Shown here: positions 1 through 9,956 of the stretch, in pieces
Position numbering within the stretch: the stretch's first letter is position 1
How the letters are laid out: each line of letters opens with the position of its first letter
DNA from: Powellomyces hirtus
Lineage: Eukaryota; Chytridiomycota; Chytridiomycetes; Spizellomycetales; Powellomycetaceae
Assembly: GCA_025526995.1 (NCBI GenBank)
Contig: JAHLKG010000008.1
Location: 1-64,000 of the forward strand
Direction: 5' to 3'
DNA: 64,000 nt
Position numbers and translations under genes: made by a program
The notes under the pieces: generated by a model
Database searches by the model: none
Told to the model about the DNA's origin: nothing
What the model saw: the letters and a program-made list of their open reading frames with translations, nothing else

Positions 1-327
1 GGCCTCATAGGCGACAACAACGATGACAATGACAGCGAGGGAGATGATGACAATGACGACCATCCCCGCAACGACGACGACGGTGATTGCGGTGACGACA
101 ACGAGTCCGACGACTCTTTGGCCAGAGAAATCGACCGACTGGTTGCGGCCAACCCTGTCCGTATCCCTTCTGAGGTGGTTGAAGCGGCCGCGAAAGCTGC
201 CGAATTGGTACCCGCTGGGATGGAGGCCGCTGCCCCTGGGCCTTCAAAAAGGCCCCGAGTCGCCAAGATGGCCGCGACTGTTTCGAAGAGGCCACAGCGA
301 GAGCGGAGGGCACCCCGCAAATATTAG
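1..327 (+). CDS. C-terminal end of an unidentified acidic/basic protein (5' part outside window)
   Basis: Frame 1 is open from the first base to a TAG at 325-327, giving a 108-residue C-terminal fragment. The first 40 residues are almost entirely Asp, Asn, Gly and Ser. A helical Ala/Val/Glu-rich stretch follows, and the tail is strongly basic and ends in RRAPRKY. GC content is high and drops sharply just after the stop, where the flank becomes AT-rich. An acidic stretch followed by a basic tail is common at the ends of transposon-encoded and chromatin proteins, but no family can be assigned from this fragment. The start lies to the left of the window. It could be a host gene or the end of a mobile element. 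Confidence 0.5.
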   Translation, partial: GLIGDNNDDNDSEGDDDNDDHPRNDDDGDCGDDNESDDSLAREIDRLVAANPVRIPSEVVEAAAKAAELVPAGMEAAAPGPSKRPRVAKMAATVSKRPQRERRAPRKY

Positions 328-2815
328 GGGTCGAGAAGGAAGAAACGAAGCAAAGAAATTTGCAGTTTTTGTTATGCATAGTGGTTTTTTTTGTTGCGGA
401 GGCACACTATCAAATCTGTCCTCCTTGTAAATATGGTTTTGGAAGAAAATATCAACGTTCATTTTTGTACCCTATGTCGAACTTAAAACTGGCGGTTTTA
501 AAATTGATGGTTTTTTGCCCAATGAAATTGTGTCCAAACACAGGTGGTCAAATTCAGAAGGCCACTTTTTGATGGAAAAAGTGGCTTGTCAGATTTGACC
601 AATGCGTTAGGGGGTGCCCGGAGAACTGGAGGTGCATTTTCATACATCACAAGCAGTATTGGATGTGGGACGTATGACAAAGAATTGGAGGTTTCGCTGC
701 GGTGAAGTGTCTGCAAAACAAAAAAAAACATTTCTTCAGCTGCTATCAAATAAAGCTAGATTTTCGAGACTACTGTACCAATCTTCAGCCAAACCACAGC
801 CCGTTGGCAAGTAAAATGCACGTCCCAATTGAGTACAAAATTAAAAATAAACTCTCATTCCAATACACTGAGAAGTAGGATTGTTTTGGGACAATGAGTT
901 CTGTTTTATTTTGTTTTATTTTGACATCACTATTTTACCTGCATATCCCACCATCGTTCCCTCTAATTTAAAATCTAGTTTAAACGGTGCAATCCACAAA
1001 GAAGATTTGTTTGATGATACATACAATGTCTTAAAAAAAATCTATGTTAATTAATTTTAGGCAAAGTATATATCATTCAAAAGTGTTAAATTTATTTAAA
1101 AAATCTGTAAACACAAAAACTTTCTTTTCAAAACACTTAAATGAAATACTGAAAGCTTTTTAAATTATGAAAGTAAATATTACAAAAATTTTGTAAAAAA
1201 AGTTTACAAGAAAAAGTTGCTATATTTACACTATGTAAAAATGTTATTGTTTAACAATAGCAAATTTAAAAATTATTTTCGATTGAGTTTTACAAAGGGC
1301 CATCAGGCACCGCAAAAACGTAACTTTTCAAAAGGTGCAATGAATATTGTCATAAGGTGAATTCTGCAACAGCGTTTGGCAGAGGATGTGAGTCAGACAA
1401 AGGAATCCCTCAATTGCCAACGGCTTGTCACACTCAAAAATTTGTCCCGTAAGACAAACATTGGACTGCAACATGACAGTGGCATATTGCATCCAACGCG
1501 TGCCTGTTCAAATTTTGATCCATGTCTCCACCTCCGGTTTACAATCTTTCTGTAAGTAGGTGAATAGGTCCTTACACTCCTTCAGCACTTTTCGCTCACA
1601 GTCTTCTGCTTTTTCCCAGTCAGCCTTCCAAGAATGCACCTTCTCTTTGCTTTGTTGGTCTTCAACCCTTGCACATTTTTTTTTGAAATGCACAAACACA
1701 GTTTTCGGTACTTGGACGCATCCTCCGTTTCCTCACGTAATGCCTTTCTCATCCCCTTAGGTTTTATGCTTTGGTGGATGGAATCCCAAAGTGTCTCAAA
1801 TATCTCGGCCTCCGCTGTGGGATGAAATGGACCATTTTGCCATTGAGCTAGACTAAAGACAACAAGCACAACAGTTAAGAAAATGTTGTTGGCCATGGCC
1901 ATTAGGCACCGTAAAGACTTAGCAATCCAAAAAGTGCAACGAATGTTGTTAGAAGGTGACCTCTGCAGCATCCGCGCCTTCTTGGAGGCCAAGTGTGCAG
2001 TTGGCTAGCAGCAGTGCATTACACTACTTAGCTGGTCAAGAATTCGCAACTTACAATAAAATCATGACAATCCTGACATCCACAACCTTCTTGTACACTT
2101 TGAAATTCCCATTTTGGGCATCGGGACGGTGATGAAAGCATATGGCAACATTTTGTCTGCTAAAGAGCTATCCTTGTGCATCTGTAATAATTATAAATTG
2201 TAGATCAGAACGTCAGTTCTATGGGATGTGTTTATCTCCTCAGATAAAGGTAGCCCCTGCTAAACGTTTTGAATCAAAAATTCACACAAGCATAAGACCT
2301 CATTGTTGTCAAACCAGTTAAAGTCTTCTAAATCTAATCTCTTGTTGCTTCTTCTTTTGGACCTCCACAGTGTCCAAAGCTGTTCAACAATTTCTTTCTC
2401 TATCGCCACAGTGAGCTCTTGGTTCAGCTCAATAATCCAGCTGTGAATGGGTCTATAACCGCTGAGGTTAGTAATGATTTCTCTAATGCTTGTGACCCAA
2501 TTTACCCATAACTGAATGCACTTCACTTCCGTCAGGTCCTACAGTTCCAGCATGAGCACCAGTTCTTCAAGACTTGCTGAAGACAAATGTGTCAAGCAAC
2601 TGGTCACACAATGCCGTGGAGCGCTGCATTGTCTTCGCTATGTTGTTCTTTGCTTTTTTGCTGAGTGTAGAAGCTGCACGGCTGCTCTGGGGATTCAAGA
2701 AAGAAACACGTCTAATGAAAATGGATCAATATATACATTGCAATGCCTCAGGATGTATTTTATGCCATGCTCATAACTGCTCATTTGATGTGCAGCCTAC
2801 GTACCATAATGAGGT
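328..2815. other. AT-rich region without a convincing gene
   Basis: This 2.5 kb stretch is much richer in A/T than its neighbours, most of all at 950-1300. It holds only short open frames. The two longest on the minus strand (1582-1992 and 2260-2526) encode basic, Lys/Trp-rich helical peptides that resemble pieces of a decayed transposase or structural protein, but no motif can be named and several stops separate them. It is best read as old, degraded repeat DNA into which copia-1 later came to lie. Confidence 0.45.
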
Positions 2816-3056
2816 TGTTGGTCTAAGAGTATCTGAGTAGATAGTTGAGGAAGCTTTAGGGTAGTTGACTGAGCAGAACGACGAAGTAACTTAATCCCGC
2901 TCTATTGGAGAAAAAGAGAAAAGTCCCCACCGATATATTAAGTATGTGAGGAAAAACTACTTATATCGGAGTTGATCACGTGGGTTCACGTGATTGCGTA
3001 ATACGCCCTGCGATGGCGCAGTTGTGACTCGATGACAGAGTCTGTACGTGCTAACA
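2816..3056 (-). repeat. copia-1 3' LTR (left copy), 241 bp
   Basis: It starts TGTTGGTC and ends GTGCTAACA, with TG...CA termini. It differs from the right LTR by about eight substitutions and two single-base indels. A C5 run at 3057-3061 (G5 on the element's strand) is the polypurine tract. The LTR holds two CACGTG hexamers in an inverted arrangement at about 2973-2993. Confidence 0.92.
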
Positions 3057-3172
3057 CCCCCACTCAGACCTGTCAGTCTGGCTGTGAGAGAGTTACTCTA
3101 TCTACTTTTACTACACACTCCCGCGCACACCCCCAAACACCCCCATTTATTACATTGTTAAGAATACGAGGA

Positions 3173-3862
3173 ATGGCTAGTGTACGTCTATGAGATCCGC
3201 GCAAATGAGGCGTAAGCTCTAACTATGTGCCGGTGTAGTTGTCAGGTTCGGGCAAAGCAAAGCAGACGGCAAGAAAGACGGGACCGCCGGTAGCCGCTCC
3301 TGCGACGACCACAGCTCCTGCTGTGCCGTCGTCAGTAGTGCCCTCTGCGCCACAGGGAGGCGCACCCGCTGCGGGGTTGTCCCGAGCGGAGATTCAAACG
3401 ATGTTGGCGGCGCATGCCCGACAGTTCCACCGCAAGGACCGTCAAGGGGTCCTTGAACGTCACATCGAGCAGGCGAAAGACCGGGTGAAGGACCGGGCGA
3501 GGTCTGGTACGCCTCTTGGTCGCGCACGGGCGACCGGGACGCTTGATGGACTGAGGTCCATACTGGAGGACCGGCGGAGCCGGAAGCTGGCGTTTGGGAA
3601 GGGCAAGGATACAGCCCAGGCGAAGAAGAGGACTGTGGACAAGAAGTCTGCAGCGGAGGTGAAGAGGATGTGGGACATTCTGGAGCGGGAGGCTCCATAT
3701 AATGATGAGGAAGAGGAGGAGGAGGAGGGGGCAGCTGAGGAGTTGGAGGGACCATCGGGTTCTTCAAGCCGACGCTCACCCTCAAGCGATGAGGATGATG
3801 GAGGAGGGGCAGGCCCATCCTCCTTGGGGGGCATTGCTTCGGGTTCCACAATTGCGGTGTAG
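3173..3862 (+). CDS. Spliced antisense gene inside copia-1: 208-residue charged protein
   Basis: This gene runs against the retrotransposon, between RNase H and the 3' LTR. The long open frame has no ATG, and a TAG lies directly upstream of its first codon. A GT-AG intron at 3180-3245 (66 bp, donor GTGTAC, branch-like CTAAC, acceptor TCAG) joins a 7-base exon, ATGGCTA at 3173-3179, in frame to 3246-3862. The product is about 208 residues. It has an Ala/Pro/Thr-rich N-terminus, a helical, Arg/Lys-rich middle with many RDR/KDR pairs, and an acidic run of Glu followed by a Ser/Asp/Gly tail. Composition suggests a nuclear nucleic-acid-binding protein. The same exon, intron and length recur in copia-2 (22808-23497). 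The opposite frame is also open here as an extension of pol, but that reading is Pro/Ser/His-rich and looks non-functional. Function unknown. Confidence 0.65.
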
Positions 3863-5906
3863 ATGCCCAGGTAAGCCAGTGTTGTGAGGAATGCTCCTGA
3901 CATTCAGCGAGTAACACTTGGGTTCGGTGTGCTTCCATAGACGCGCCCTCATTGCGTATTCTCTCGTCAAATATATGAGTCCCATTCGTAATCCTCAGGA
4001 CAGTGTCCTTATGTTTCACAGTGGAAAAAGGCTTCGTAAAGATGTCCGCCAGTTGATCATCCGTATTGGTGTCGATGATTTCGATAATTTGCTTTGCGAA
4101 CGAATCGCGTATAGCGTGGTACCGAACGTCAATGTGTTTGGTGCGTTGGTTGATAGCCTTAGACTGAATCAAGGCCCCGGCGCTCTGATTATCAACATGG
4201 AGAGGGACCGGTCGAGATTTGTAATCCAGTTGAGGTCCCAAAACTTGCGCCAAGAGTTGGCGTAGCCATTTGGCTTCGTTGTGGCCGGTACTGGCAGCTA
4301 TATACTCCGCTTCGGTTGTACTTTGGGCGGTGCACTTCTGTTTGCTGCTTTTCCACAGAACAGGAAACCCATTGTAAAGGGCCAAAATACCTGTAGTGGA
4401 CGTCCGGTCAGTGAGTTCTCCTGAATAATCCGCATCCGTGAATACGCGTAGGCCACGCGGATCATTGTGTTCGGATGTGAACTTGAGGGCATAATTGCGG
4501 GTACCCTTCAAATAGCGGAAAATGCGTGTAACATTGTTCCAGTCGGAGTTGGTAGGTGCGGTGACGCGGCGCGCAACGTAACCGACTGCAGTGGCGATAT
4601 CCCATCGCCATGTGATGAAGGCCCAAGTGAGGACCCCCACTGCTTCCTGATACATTTTCAGATTCGTGAATGGGGTCGAATCCTCCGGTTGTTGGTTACG
4701 CGCTGACACGGTGTACGGAGTGGAGACAGGATGGCAGTCGCTCATGCCGAGTTGTTCGAGAGCGTCGTCGATGTACTTGACATTTGAGATTTCGAGGGTA
4801 TGAACAGGAGAATCGAAGTCATATTTGTAGACAAGACCAAGGTGACTGGTTACGCGACCTTGTTCCGTAAACTTAAACTTCGAATGTAGCTCCATTTTGC
4901 TGTTCGCCAGTATCTCCGAATCCTTTGCTGCAATATGCAGATCATCGACAAAGACGAGAATAAGGACCAAGTTGTCGTTCGACGGAGGTGTACGGTCGTC
5001 TGTCGCGTACTTGAAAAAGATACACGGGCATACAGAAACCGCTTCGTAGCCGAGCTTCAACAGTGCAGTCTTCAAAGTCTCATACCAAAGAAGAGGTGAT
5101 TGTTTCAGGCCGTAGAGAGCTTTCAGTAGCTTCAGGACCCATTCGCCTTTGGGGTGATCCGGATCTTCGAATCCCTCAAACTGCTCGATATAGATATCCT
5201 TATCAATATCACTGTTAAGGAAGGCGGTGACAGCGTCCATACTGTGGATGTCCAGCCCGTGCTGAACACAATACGCCAAGAAGAGGCGTAGCGCTGTGAA
5301 TGGTAGCGTAGGTGAGTATGTATCACCAAAATCGCGACCGGGTTGTTGAGAGAAGCCTTGAGCCACTGCTCTGGCTTTGAACTTGTTAAAGGTGCCATCG
5401 GGATTGACCTTCGTTCGAAAGACCCATTTTGTTCCGATCATGCGCTTGTTACGTGGGCGCTTGATGAGCTCCCATGTACCGTTGTCGACTAGGGATTGGT
5501 ACTCAATGCGTGCAGCTTTGAGAAATTCCTCCTTCTGAGGGGTTTTCCTCGCTTTGTTCCATGTCATGGCGTCTTCGTTGATCGTCGCTTGAGTCCGCGC
5601 GCGAGCGGCGTATGCAGCGATGGGGTCATTTCGTCGTGTGCCGACATCGTACGCAGCGACTCGATTCTCCCAGTCACCCAATGCGGCAGTATCGAGTAGT
5701 GAAAGTCGGGACTCCCACGTAGGTTCTTGATATCCCTCCCACTTAACCAAGTACTCTTTCGTGTGCACCTTACTGCGGCGCTCGTCAATAATCGCCTCCA
5801 CGGCGTATTCGACGTCGTCCTCCTGACTCTCCTCATCTAGGAGGTCAAGATGTGCTGGATCCTGCTGATATTTGGGTTCGAGTCCCAAGTCTTCTTTGAA
5901 GATCAC
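3863..5906 (-). pseudogene. copia-1 pol: chromodomain, reverse transcriptase, RNase H
   Basis: This is the C-terminal half of the copia polyprotein, separated from its upstream half by an in-frame TGA at 5910-5912. Within the open frame that starts at 5906, residues about 33-80 form a chromodomain (YLVKWEGY then TWES). The copia reverse transcriptase follows (KWVFRTKVNPDG, AFLNSDI, and the FVDD catalytic box, here FVDDLHIA). It ends in RNase H (FTDADYSG and TTEAEYIA) and the copia tail ADIFTKPF. In copia-2 the stop codon is CGA, so a C-to-T change explains it. The frame stays open to 3219, through the antisense gene. The natural pol end is probably near 3900, where similarity to copia pol ends. 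Confidence 0.88.
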
Positions 5907-5909
5907 GTC

Positions 5910-7703
5910 TCATGACACTTCGACCTTGTCAGTGATAGGATCCCAAATCAGATACCCCTTGGTACCTGAGGGTTGAGCATAGCCTACCAAGTAAGCCTTC
6001 TTTGCTCGATTTCCCATTTTATTGCGTCCTTTGCTTGTTAGAACGGAATACGTCACGCAACCGATACGCCTAAGATGGCCGACATCAGGACGCCGGCCAA
6101 ACAGTATTTCATGTGGCGTCTTCTTGTTGATGCGGTTGTACGTAAGGGAATAGATGTATCCAGCCGATACCAGTAAAGCAGGCCAGAATCTTCGAGGTAG
6201 TTTCGTATCCGCGAAGGTAGCGCGGACCCTGTCCAGCGCCGTGCGATGCCATCGTTCGGCAATCCGGTTTTGCTGACTCGAATAGGCCGCGGACTTTTGA
6301 TGAGTGATACCATTCTTCAATAGGTACTCTAGAACCTCGCCAAAGTATTTGGTGCCTCGATCCGTACGTAGGATCTTGATTTGTCGGTCAGTCTGTTTCT
6401 CAATCCAAGCCTTGTAGATGAGAAACTTGTCGAGTATGACTGCTGAGTCCTTTGAAGGAATAGGGAAAACAGTCACGTATCTGGATGTGTGTTCAATAAC
6501 CTCCAGCGAATAGCGTGATCCTTCGTAACCAGGGAGACGAAATGGTCCCTGTAGGTCTGAATGAATCAGCTCACAGATCTCCCTGGCTTCAGCGTTACCA
6601 AGGGAGAATGGAAGACGAGCGGCTTTTCCTAACACGCAGGCTTCACAATCTTTGAAGTCACTTAGATCCCCCACTACAGACCAACCGTCCGTAACCGATG
6701 CCATCTTCTCCAGGACGTGTTTGCCAACGTGTCCAAGACGAGCATGAGAGAGTGTAGGAGAGACTTCGACAGTGCATGCTTCTGAATCTGACCACAGACT
6801 TTCAGACAGCAGCGTACCTTGCAGGTAATACGCGTTGTTGCGGCGTACGCCTTTGGTGATATCTTTGCCGTCTCGCGTGAAAATGACGTCACCATTTGAC
6901 TTGAAGAGCACGTCAACGCCTTGGTTGTTGCATTTCGCTACCGATACAAGATCTCGTCGTAATCCTGGCACATGCAGGACTCCGCCCAACTCGAGCGGAT
7001 TCGGATAGTCGTTAACTTCGACTTGTACCGTACCTCGAACTGTAGAGGGTAGTGATGTTTTGTCAGCAAGCATAACAGCTCTGACATCACTGTACACGGT
7101 TGAGTGATCCAAGGTCGCTTTGTGAGGTGTCATGTGGTCCGTAGCGCCAGAATCGATGAGGGCTTCATACGGTTGTTCTTGGCGGACCCAGACGTGTAAT
7201 GCTTCCACAGCATTTGTGCTAACAGCACCATCAGACGACTGCTTCGTCTTGTTCTTCTCCATCTCGGATTTGAACTTCTTTAACACTTCACACTCCTGTG
7301 TTCGGTGTTTAGGGTCTCCACAGGCCCAACAACCCGACTTTTGGGTTTGGCCTTTGTTTGATGGAGTAGATTCCTTGTCCTTCTTGCCGTTCGTTGACTT
7401 CTCCCCGTGGGTCTTGCCACCCTTTTGTTTCTTAGAGGCGTCAGTGTGTGCGCCACCTGGTCGCGTATCCGTTGTGGTCCCGCTAGGTTTCTTAGCCATG
7501 TTGGCGGCGATCCTGGATGCAGCGGCCTGTAAACTGCTCAAATCAGTTATGTTTTCTTCATTAGCCTGAACCAAGGCCGCAAGGACTGGTGTTAGCGCGT
7601 TGATGAAGTAATCCTGAAGGACGTAATCCGGTGTTTTCGGCAGAGAAAATGCCAGCATGTTAAACTGAGTAATGTACTCATCCATGCGGCCTTTTGGACG
7701 CAA
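5910..7703 (-). CDS. copia-1 gag C-terminus, protease and integrase
   Basis: Residue numbers are for the 597-residue open frame. A CCHC zinc knuckle lies at 125-138 (CWACG to TQEC) for RNA binding. The aspartic protease motif DSGA is at 184. The integrase HHCC zinc site uses His320, His325, Cys353 and Cys356, and the catalytic triad is Asp383, Asp448 and Glu483, the last two 35 apart as in retroviral integrases. The frame has no ATG at its left boundary and continues upstream from the gag N-terminus through the frame break near 7870. It ends at the TGA at 5910-5912. All integrase and protease catalytic residues are intact in this copy. Confidence 0.88.
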   Translation of the reverse strand: MRPKGRMDEYITQFNMLAFSLPKTPDYVLQDYFINALTPVLAALVQANEENITDLSSLQAAASRIAANMAKKPSGTTTDTRPGGAHTDASKKQKGGKTHGEKSTNGKKDKESTPSNKGQTQKSGCWACGDPKHRTQECEVLKKFKSEMEKNKTKQSSDGAVSTNAVEALHVWVRQEQPYEALIDSGATDHMTPHKATLDHSTVYSDVRAVMLADKTSLPSTVRGTVQVEVNDYPNPLELGGVLHVPGLRRDLVSVAKCNNQGVDVLFKSNGDVIFTRDGKDITKGVRRNNAYYLQGTLLSESLWSDSEACTVEVSPTLSHARLGHVGKHVLEKMASVTDGWSVVGDLSDFKDCEACVLGKAARLPFSLGNAEAREICELIHSDLQGPFRLPGYEGSRYSLEVIEHTSRYVTVFPIPSKDSAVILDKFLIYKAWIEKQTDRQIKILRTDRGTKYFGEVLEYLLKNGITHQKSAAYSSQQNRIAERWHRTALDRVRATFADTKLPRRFWPALLVSAGYIYSLTYNRINKKTPHEILFGRRPDVGHLRRIGCVTYSVLTSKGRNKMGNRAKKAYLVGYAQPSGTKGYLIWDPITDKVEVS

Positions 7704-8746
7704 TTCCCGTAGTTTCTGCAGCGAATCCCTAGTGTGGTTTCGTGGTGCAAACCGCGCCAGAAGGGCGGACCTAAGACCGGTGTTGGTTCTTCCTGAATCA
7801 ACGTCTTCGAAGTCATGCCACGTCGTAATTTCGTTCCTTTTACTTGGGGAGAGTGACTGCCACCAAGTGTATGCCCTGTGAGTTTCGCAGCCACAAAATC
7901 TACGAGAAACTCGGGCGGAACTATTTCGTACTTCACAACTGTCTCAATCTTGTCGATGAACGTTCGAAGTTTGACCATATTGGATTCTCCATTGTAGGAC
8001 CCAATATCTTTCAGTGTTCCATCCACGAAAGCCTTCGCACCTCGACTGTCGACGATTTTAGTCGTCATGCTGTGTATGCTCGATGTCGGTGATGTAGGAT
8101 GGCGTTCGAATGGAGAACGTTGGTATTCCTGTTGAGCTCCAATCTCCTGATTGTACTCTGTCCACGGTGCAGCGAACACGTCGTTGGGAGTGGGTGATGG
8201 TGTGTGTACGCACCGTTGCGCCGTACGTACCTGAGGGTTGACCGGGATGTTCACATCCTGATCCATGCGCCATTTCATTTGGAGCATTTCCGTTAGTTGG
8301 GCTAGAGAATTCTCAAGCCGATCTATCCTATCCACGTCCGCCTCACGCGGGCGGACATGCACGGTGTTCGCTGATTCCCCACTTGGGAATGCCGCTGGAG
8401 TACTGTAGTTGATCGTTCTGTGATCATCTGTACTGCTTGATAGGGGACGGGTATCGACCTTGCCATTGTGTCGGTCGATGTTTCGGGTACGCCCTTCCAA
8501 TGCGTCGTCGCCCTCGTTGGCGTTGACGCTCAAAGGCGTTGGCTCTGCCGGTGTATCGTTACCGGCAGATTTCCCTCCATTGTCTGGTGATGTCCATTCA
8601 CCAGGCACTCGTGCGCTCTTCTTAGCGGCACGTTCTACGGCTCGTTGTAGCGTATTGGACCCTGGGGTCTGCCGACCCGTTAGGCGTCTTAACATACTAC
8701 GAGTGTACCGGGGGCTCGTTCCGTTGCCTACCATTTCAGGGCTCAT
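7592..8746 (-). CDS. copia-1 gag N-terminal part
   Basis: The frame starts at the ATG inside the primer-binding site (8744-8746) and gives a basic, Ser/Thr/Pro-rich capsid N-terminus. Similarity to the copia gag (UBN2-like helical segment) continues in this frame to about 7870. There the sensible reading (WWQSLSPSKRN, then WHDFEDV) moves to the -1 frame, the one used by the following gag-protease-integrase ORF. The remaining codons to 7592 are out-of-frame. Copia-2 has the same break at the equivalent position, so it predates the split of the two copies or is a recoding site. No canonical slippery heptamer is visible. Confidence 0.75.
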   Translation of the reverse strand: MSPEMVGNGTSPRYTRSMLRRLTGRQTPGSNTLQRAVERAAKKSARVPGEWTSPDNGGKSAGNDTPAEPTPLSVNANEGDDALEGRTRNIDRHNGKVDTRPLSSSTDDHRTINYSTPAAFPSGESANTVHVRPREADVDRIDRLENSLAQLTEMLQMKWRMDQDVNIPVNPQVRTAQRCVHTPSPTPNDVFAAPWTEYNQEIGAQQEYQRSPFERHPTSPTSSIHSMTTKIVDSRGAKAFVDGTLKDIGSYNGESNMVKLRTFIDKIETVVKYEIVPPEFLVDFVAAKLTGHTLGGSHSPQVKGTKLRRGMTSKTLIQEEPTPVLGPPFWRGLHHETTLGIRCRNYGNCVQKAAWMSTLLSLTCWHFLCRKHRITSFRITSSTR

Positions 8747-8750
8747 AACC
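8739..8750 (-). promoter_or_regulatory. copia-1 primer-binding site (half initiator tRNA-Met type)
   Basis: On the element's strand the sequence directly inside the 5' LTR is GGTTATGAGCCC. This complements GGGCTCATAACC, the anticodon stem-loop of initiator tRNA-Met, and not a tRNA 3' end. The Drosophila copia and yeast Ty5 elements use this half-tRNA priming. The ATG inside it is also the first codon of gag. Confidence 0.8.
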
Positions 8751-8989
8751 TGTTGGTCTGAGAGTATCTGAGTAGATGATTGAGGAAGCTTTAGGGTAGT
8801 TGACTGAGCAGAACAACAAAGTAACTTAATCCCGCTCTATCGGAGAAAAAGAGAAAAGTCCCACCGATATATTAAGTATGTAAGGAAAACTACTTATATC
8901 GGAGTTGATCACGTGGGTTCACGTGATCGCGTAATACGCCCTGCGATGGCGCAGTTGTGACTCGATGACAGAGTCTGTACGTGCTAACA
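8751..8989 (-). repeat. copia-1 5' LTR (right copy), 239 bp
   Basis: It matches 2816-3056 with TG...CA ends. It lies directly beside the primer-binding site at 8739-8750. The paired CACGTG motif is kept near 8906-8926. On its other side it abuts, at 8990, the interior of an unrelated open reading frame, which it truncates. Confidence 0.92.
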
Positions 8990-9798
8990 AGATCGCTCAA
9001 GGGATACAAGAGTATCTAGCACGGTGCAGGTCGACGAAGAGCGTCCAGAGTATTAAGATGAAGATCCAGGAATGGGAAAAGAAGTTTCGGGAGGCCGAGG
9101 CGTATCTAGCAACGACGGGCAAGGGCTTGACATCGATTGAAGAGAAGATGGGGATATCAGCGATCAAGGAGAAGGTGCTGTCGAAGTTCAAGTACTACAA
9201 GACGTTGGAAGGTTATTTTGGCAACAGGGCAGGGAACCGCCCTCTGTTCCTTAGCCAGGTGGGAGGTGTCGGAGACGAGAGCTTGCAACAGGGCTCGCTT
9301 CTAGCAGACAAGCTCAGTCAGTGATCTGAGAGGGATCGCTCTAGCAGCTCCAACTCCTGCGCGGAGATTCCGGCAGCCCTGAGCGATGAAAGCGAGCCAG
9401 AGGATGTCCTTCCTGTTGACGATGATTTTTCAAGCCGGACACCTCTCGTGACACGGAAGCATAGTCGATCAAGCACAGACGTCGGCCTCTCATCTGCTAG
9501 CAAGCAAAGGGCTGACCTCTCATCTGTCATCGAGGCCAACATGAGTGAGAAGAACGCTCAAAAGGCGGCAAAGGACCGCGCAAAGGCTCAGAAAGATATG
9601 GCAAAGCTGGAACTTCAGAACAAGGAGTTTGAGCTGAGGAAGAGGGAGTTTGAGGCTCGGATGGAATCGGAGAGGCTAGCTAGGCAGGAGGTGGCTGATG
9701 CCCATCAACGTCAAGTTGAGCTGCTGCGCTTGCAGTTGGAGCTCGCTCGTGCCCAGTCTCAGAGATCTTTGGCATCCCAAAACAACGAGGCCATCTAG
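8990..9798 (+). pseudogene. Truncated Myb/SANT-like DNA-binding protein with C-terminal coiled coil
   Basis: The frame is open from the copia LTR boundary. The first 110 residues are helical, with spaced Trp, Phe and Tyr residues (IQEWEKKFREAE, KFKYYKTLEGYF) typical of Myb/trihelix-like proteins and of the second ORF of PIF/Harbinger transposons. An in-frame TGA lies at 9322-9324, and the same frame continues through a Ser-rich linker to a long Glu/Lys/Arg/Gln coiled coil (about residues 180-265) ending at TAG 9796-9798. The N-terminus is missing, cut off by copia-1, and it is not found on the other side of that element. The stop could be a CGA-to-TGA change. The assignment to a family is tentative. 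Confidence 0.5.
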
Positions 9799-9956
9799 TC
9801 TTAGCAAATATATGCCTCCCTGTCTTCATATTCATCCTTCAAATATATTCATCCTTCAAATACAAGTGTGTTGTACCCGGCAGTATATCCATGATCCCCG
9901 AAGATATCGGCAAACGCACGGTGACGGGAAGCAACATTGCTAGCGCAATCCCTCCC

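Larger units (their letters stand above)
2816..8989 (-). mobile_element. copia-1: Ty1/copia LTR retrotransposon, minus strand
   Basis: The element is 6.17 kb and bounded by two LTRs that begin TGTTGGTC and end GCTAACA as read on the plus strand. Reading on the minus strand the order is LTR, primer site, gag, zinc knuckle, protease, integrase, chromodomain, reverse transcriptase, RNase H and LTR. Integrase before RT is the Ty1/copia order. The polyprotein is broken by a gag frame break near 7870 and by a TGA at 5910-5912. Unlike copia-2 it has no target-site duplication: GAGGT precedes it and AGATC follows. The flanks may therefore come from different loci. A spliced antisense gene (3173-3862) lies between pol and the 3' LTR. 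Confidence 0.93.

Noticed and set aside
3219..3862. C-terminal extension of copia pol, rich in Pro, Ser and His, open to 3219 (and to 23451 in copia-2)
   Set aside because: It mirrors the antisense gene on the other strand, has no likeness to copia pol after ADIFTKPF, and its composition is what the reverse reading of a charged protein would give. I treat the frame as overlap, not as a domain.
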